NCBI RefSeq assembly: GCF_963583255.1
Contig: NC_084818.1
Location: 6,982,149 to 7,046,148 of the forward strand
Direction of reading: 5' to 3'
DNA: 64,000 bases
Source of the DNA: Pyrus communis
Taxonomy: Eukaryota; Streptophyta; Magnoliopsida; Rosales; Rosaceae
This document shows positions 60,776-64,000 of the stretch, in pieces. The notes beneath the pieces are model-generated. The model had not been told where the DNA came from, did not search any database, and saw only the letters and a program-made list of their open reading frames with translations. The stretch's first letter is position 1, and each line of letters starts with the position of its first letter. A program made the position numbers and the translations under genes.

Positions 60776-62335
60776 TATAATAAAGAATTTTTATCACAAA
60801 TGATTCTTGAAATTGACCCACCCAATCAAGATGGTTCCTGAAATTGAAATCGATTGATGTAGTCCCTGAAATTGGATGTCGAAAATCAATGTAGTCCTTC
60901 CATCACAACTTTGTTAAAAATTCTATTATATGCTGATGTGATACATAATTAGGTTCCACAATATAATAAAATATTGTCATGTGGATTAAAAGTATTTAAA
61001 TAATAATTAAAAACAAAAAAAATAAAAAAGAGAAAAAGAAGGTGAAGATGACTGTTTGTTCCCCTTCTACCCAGCGAGCGACCCACCATTCTCCTCCCCT
61101 TGAAACGGCGTCGTCGCACCCCGTTCCCGCAGTCCTCGTGTTCGCCGGTGGCACCTGCTTTCTTCCCAAGCTAAGCACCAATAAGTCACGTACTAATTAT
61201 AACCAAGGTTCTAAAAAACGCTAGGCGCTAGTCGGGCGGTGGGCTAGCGCCTAGCGCTTAGGCGGCCTAGGCGGATTTAGGTAAATTTCTTGTATATCTT
61301 GTAAATAAATGCATATTAACACTTACAAAAAATTATACTTGTATGAAATCCATGGATAAGATAATAAAAGAATGATAAAATGCAAAAAGAGTATCCAACA
61401 AGTCCAAAATTTAAAAACACATTAAGCATATATGTCATATAACCATAGTGAGGAGTATTGTAGGATGACACATGTACAACAAGTTCACAATTTAAAACAA
61501 CATAAAATGGAAAATAGGAGGAAAATAAGGAAATTTAGTAATGTAAGATACTTATTTTTAGCATCCCGGAATTTAAGTTGATACACAACACACCTATTCT
61601 ATACAATTAACAAAATTTCAAGGTATAATTAGAACTTAGACTTTAAACAAATTTCACAAAAAATATATAAAAAAAAATTAAAAAAAAAACCACCCAACCG
61701 CCTAGCACCGCCTAGCCCGCCTAGAGCCACCCCGATTTTTCCAGCCGTTTTGCCCAAAATCGCCTCGGTTCCAAGGCGCCGCCTAGGGTGTTTTTTAGAA
61801 CACTGATTATAACTGCTTTTTGCATTTTGCATATATACCAAACCAAACCAACCCAAATCAAATATTATATTGTATCTATGGCCATCATCTTTTCACGAAT
61901 TCTCAGCCCCACTCCCTATGGACTGCACCTCCGGGTCGAGCAACATCGGGGAGGTTTTATTTCGAATTACTATCGCCGGCGAACACGAGGACTGCGGGAA
62001 CAGGGTGCGACGGTGCCATTTCAAGGGGAGGAGAATGGTGGGTCGCTGGGTAGGAGGGGAAGAAGATGATGAACAGTCATCTTCTTCTTTTTTTTTTTTT
62101 TTTTTTTTCTTTAAATATTTTTAATCCACATGGCAATATTTTATTATATTGTGAAACCTAATTATATGCCACATCAGCACATAATAGAATTTTTAACGGA
62201 ATTGTGACAGAAGGAATACATTGATTTGCAATACCCAATTTCAGGGACTACATTGATCGATTTTCAATTTCAAGAACCATATTGATTGGGTGGGTCAATT
62301 TCAGAGATCATTTGTGATAAAAACCTTATAATAAA
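60776..62335. mobile_element. MULE-like element with 9-bp target-site duplication, hosting a nested MITE
   Basis: TATAATAAA (60776-60784 and 62327-62335) flanks the element at 60785-62326. Terminal inverted repeats of about 360 bp reach from TTTTTATCACAAATGA to the GC-rich block near 61150; the right arm runs 61970-62326. No transposase was recognised. The centre is occupied by the hAT-type MITE listed separately. Confidence 0.87.
61196..61813. mobile_element. hAT-type MITE with 8-bp target-site duplication, nested in a MULE
   Basis: ATTATAAC (61196-61203 and 61806-61813) flanks a 602-bp element, CAAGGTTCTAAAAAAC at the left and GTTTTTTAGAACACTG at the right. It has subterminal repeats of GCTAGGCG and CCTAGGCGG type. 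The size and 8-bp duplication point to the hAT superfamily. Truncated relatives occur near 16300 and 42600. Confidence 0.88.
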
Positions 62336-62925
62336 ATAACATTAACTCACTTTGACTTTGTTACCATTTAATAGCATAATTTATCCCTTACCCACCCCAG
62401 CCTTGAACCCAAGACCTCCTAGACTACGCCCACCCCTTACCCACACCAACACCACTAGGCTAGCCCTAGTGGCTGATACTCTTACCTTATTTGATTAAAA
62501 GCATTCACCGCATTAAAATTAAAATTCCATCAACACATTCACCTAATCCAAAACCTAGTAGCCCAGGTGGTTCCCGCCACCCGATGGCCTCCATACCAAA
62601 CAGACCAGGATTTCTCTCCCCTCCCTTTCTTCCCTCTATTTCTATTTATATGGTTTCGATTAAATCACGTCAATATCTTATTTTAAAACTTTTATAAGGA
62701 AAAAAAATGATAAGAAAGAAAATGTGAACGGAGTGAAGGGGGAGGAAATTACAAGGAGAGAGAATCATTCTCCATACTCAAAATACCCAAAACAAAGTAA
62801 TAAAATTTAATAAAAAGTATTTATTTTATTATTTAATTAAAATTAAAAGAAAAATTCCAGAGAGCATTCCTCATCCAAAACAGAAAACAGACGGCTCCAC
62901 GAGCTGAACCTTTTCAGCAGCAAGA
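62336..62925. other. spacer with a SINE-like fragment
   Basis: 62380-62475 on the minus strand reads TAGCCTAGTGGTG and TTGGGTTCAAGGC, resembling the A and B boxes of a tRNA-derived SINE. The rest is AT-rich and without a gene. Confidence 0.45.
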
Positions 62926-62927
62926 TA

Positions 62928-63530
62928 ATGGCGACAATGCCACTTCCCTGCAACTCCCCAACCCATTCCCACTCGTGTCCTCATCGAACAAACCCCACTC
63001 GTGCAAACCTTTCTTCTCCTTCACAACCCGAGCCACCGACCCGGAAACGCCGCCCCTGAGCCATCGCCCGAATCTGGTTCAGGCCCGGATGACTTCCCCA
63101 ACCTATTCCCACTTGTGTCCTCATCGACCAAACCCCACTCGCGCAAACCCTTCTTCTCCTTCGCAACCTAAGCCACCAACCCGGAAACGCCGCCCCCGAG
63201 CCATCGCCCGAATCTGGTTCAGGCCCGGATGACTTCGACAGCAAGCTGAGCCAGGTCCGACTCCGATACCGCAGCGGCACCGGAAAGAAAACGGGAGTAT
63301 GGAAGACCCGGAAGTCCAAAAGCGGTTCTGGATCCTCGTCCGCATCCAACTTGTACCTTCCACCGGTGCCGCTCAAGGAGCCGGTGTCTAGCGGGTTGAA
63401 GGTGGATTTCAGGTTCAGCCCGTACAGCGAGAGGTTAGACGAGCAAATTACAGTTCTGGGTCTAAGGGCGCTGTTGCTGGTAGAGTTGGCAGACGGGGAA
63501 GAGCGTGTTGAAGTATCATGGGTAGTCAGT
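62928..63530 (+). pseudogene. decayed gene with plastid-type N-terminus and a duplicated segment
   Basis: From ATG at 62928 the frame breaks at TGA near 63057. A coherent protein needs a frame change: SSSNKPHSCKPFFSF is in one frame and EPSPESGSGPDDFDSKLSQ in another. The downstream part reads SQVRLRYRSGTGKK, NLYLPPVPLKEPVSSGLKVD and FSPYSERLDEQITVLGL; the last part recalls the helix of small chlorophyll-binding-like plastid proteins, but I do not recognise the gene. A 140-bp segment is tandemly repeated (about 62957-63096 and 63097-63235). Frameshift plus duplication indicate a pseudogene. Confidence 0.5.
62957..63235 (+). repeat. 140-bp tandem duplication within the decayed gene
   Basis: Two copies share CCAACC(C/T)ATTCCCACT, AAACCCCACTCG, GGAAACGCCGCCCC and GCCCGAATCTGGTTCAGG, ending in GATGACTTC. 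A few substitutions separate them. Confidence 0.85.
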
Positions 63531-63543
63531 TGTGCTGGTTCAG

Positions 63544-63810
63544 GTTTACTTTGTGCTAGTTCAGATCCGTACCTCGTCGATGCTTGCTTCTATCAATGTT
63601 TGCAGAACGGCTGGACCTGGACATCTGAGCTACAACTTGGATGATTCGACGGGAATGTAAGGCTCTTTGGCTTCTTGCTTCGTCATCTCTCCTTCTACGC
63701 TCCTCTTCCTCTTCCATCTTATTTTTGCCCACATGAAGATTGAACGTTTCTTCTGCTTGCTTAAACAATTATTTCTCTTGCTCATCGATTTCCCACAACG
63801 AAGAAGACAT
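63544..63810 (-). pseudogene. N-terminal fragment of a PIF/Harbinger-type (ALP1-like) transposase
   Basis: On the minus strand MSSSLWEIDEQEK is followed by a stop and then LFKQAEETFNLHVGKNKMEE, an acidic/basic coiled stretch, and MSRSSRSANIDRSKHRRGTD; this is the order seen at the start of plant HARBI1/ALP1-like nucleases. The sequence then ends at a stop, before any catalytic domain. The in-frame stop and truncation make it a relic. Identification is by memory of the N-terminal motif. Confidence 0.5.
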
Positions 63811-64000
63811 TGTAAGAAATAAGCAGAAACTATAAATAATGATAGAGATTTTGATTTTGGTGTGTGATTTCTTAAGATGGATGGTGGGTTATAAGGAGGA
63901 AAAAGAAAGGATTAGGTTGTAGATAACACCATGTGGCATGTTGTCATTCGTTAAAAATTTGATCAAAATCTATCTTCAAAGATGACAAACATATTGTGAC
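63811..64000. other. window end, no feature seen
   Basis: AT-rich sequence upstream (on the minus strand) of the transposase fragment. Nothing recognised. Confidence 0.3.

Overview
The window looks like nuclear DNA of a dicot, most likely a rosaceous tree of the apple/pear group. The genes are split by GT-AG introns, the intergenic DNA is AT-rich and full of MITE-type repeats, and the snRNA genes carry the plant USE and TATA promoter layout. The chalcone isomerase sequence is of the non-legume type. The Maleae assignment is my recognition of protein and repeat style, not a database result.

Layout. Bases 1-5000 hold a tandem segmental duplication of about 2 kb. Each copy carries one U5 spliceosomal snRNA gene with its own USE/TATA promoter. 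Nine protein-coding genes follow: an ITN1-like ankyrin/PGG membrane protein (+, 6.1-9.5 kb); a short CFAP298/C21orf59-family protein (+, 10.3-11.3 kb); a MAKR/BKI1-type membrane-associated kinase regulator (-, 13.5-14.6 kb); an 18-exon coiled-coil protein (-, 19.5-25.3 kb); a double chalcone isomerase gene (+, 28.5-32.9 kb); a malectin-like secreted protein without a kinase (+, 33.9-35.8 kb); a class I SAM-dependent methyltransferase (-, 38.5-39.9 kb); the U4/U6 snRNP protein PRP3/RDM16 (+, 43.4-47.5 kb); and a single-exon ABCG half transporter (+, 52.4-54.6 kb). The last 9 kb is mostly non-autonomous DNA transposons, a decayed gene with an internal 140-bp duplication, and a broken PIF/Harbinger transposase fragment.

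The genes do not form an operon-like unit; they are independent eukaryotic genes. The standout is the chalcone isomerase locus. Two complete four-exon copies lie in tandem. The first has lost its stop codon and its last exon runs in frame, through a few translated codons derived from 5'UTR, into the first exon of the second. The predicted product is a 466-residue two-domain enzyme with all catalytic residues present twice.

Several transposons can be delimited exactly by target-site duplications. Three long terminal-inverted-repeat elements have 9-bp duplications (MULE-like). One of these is an almost complete palindrome, and another carries a nested hAT-type MITE with an 8-bp duplication. Exon boundaries were read by hand from splice consensus and frame continuity. 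All lengths follow from those models; no transcript evidence was available.
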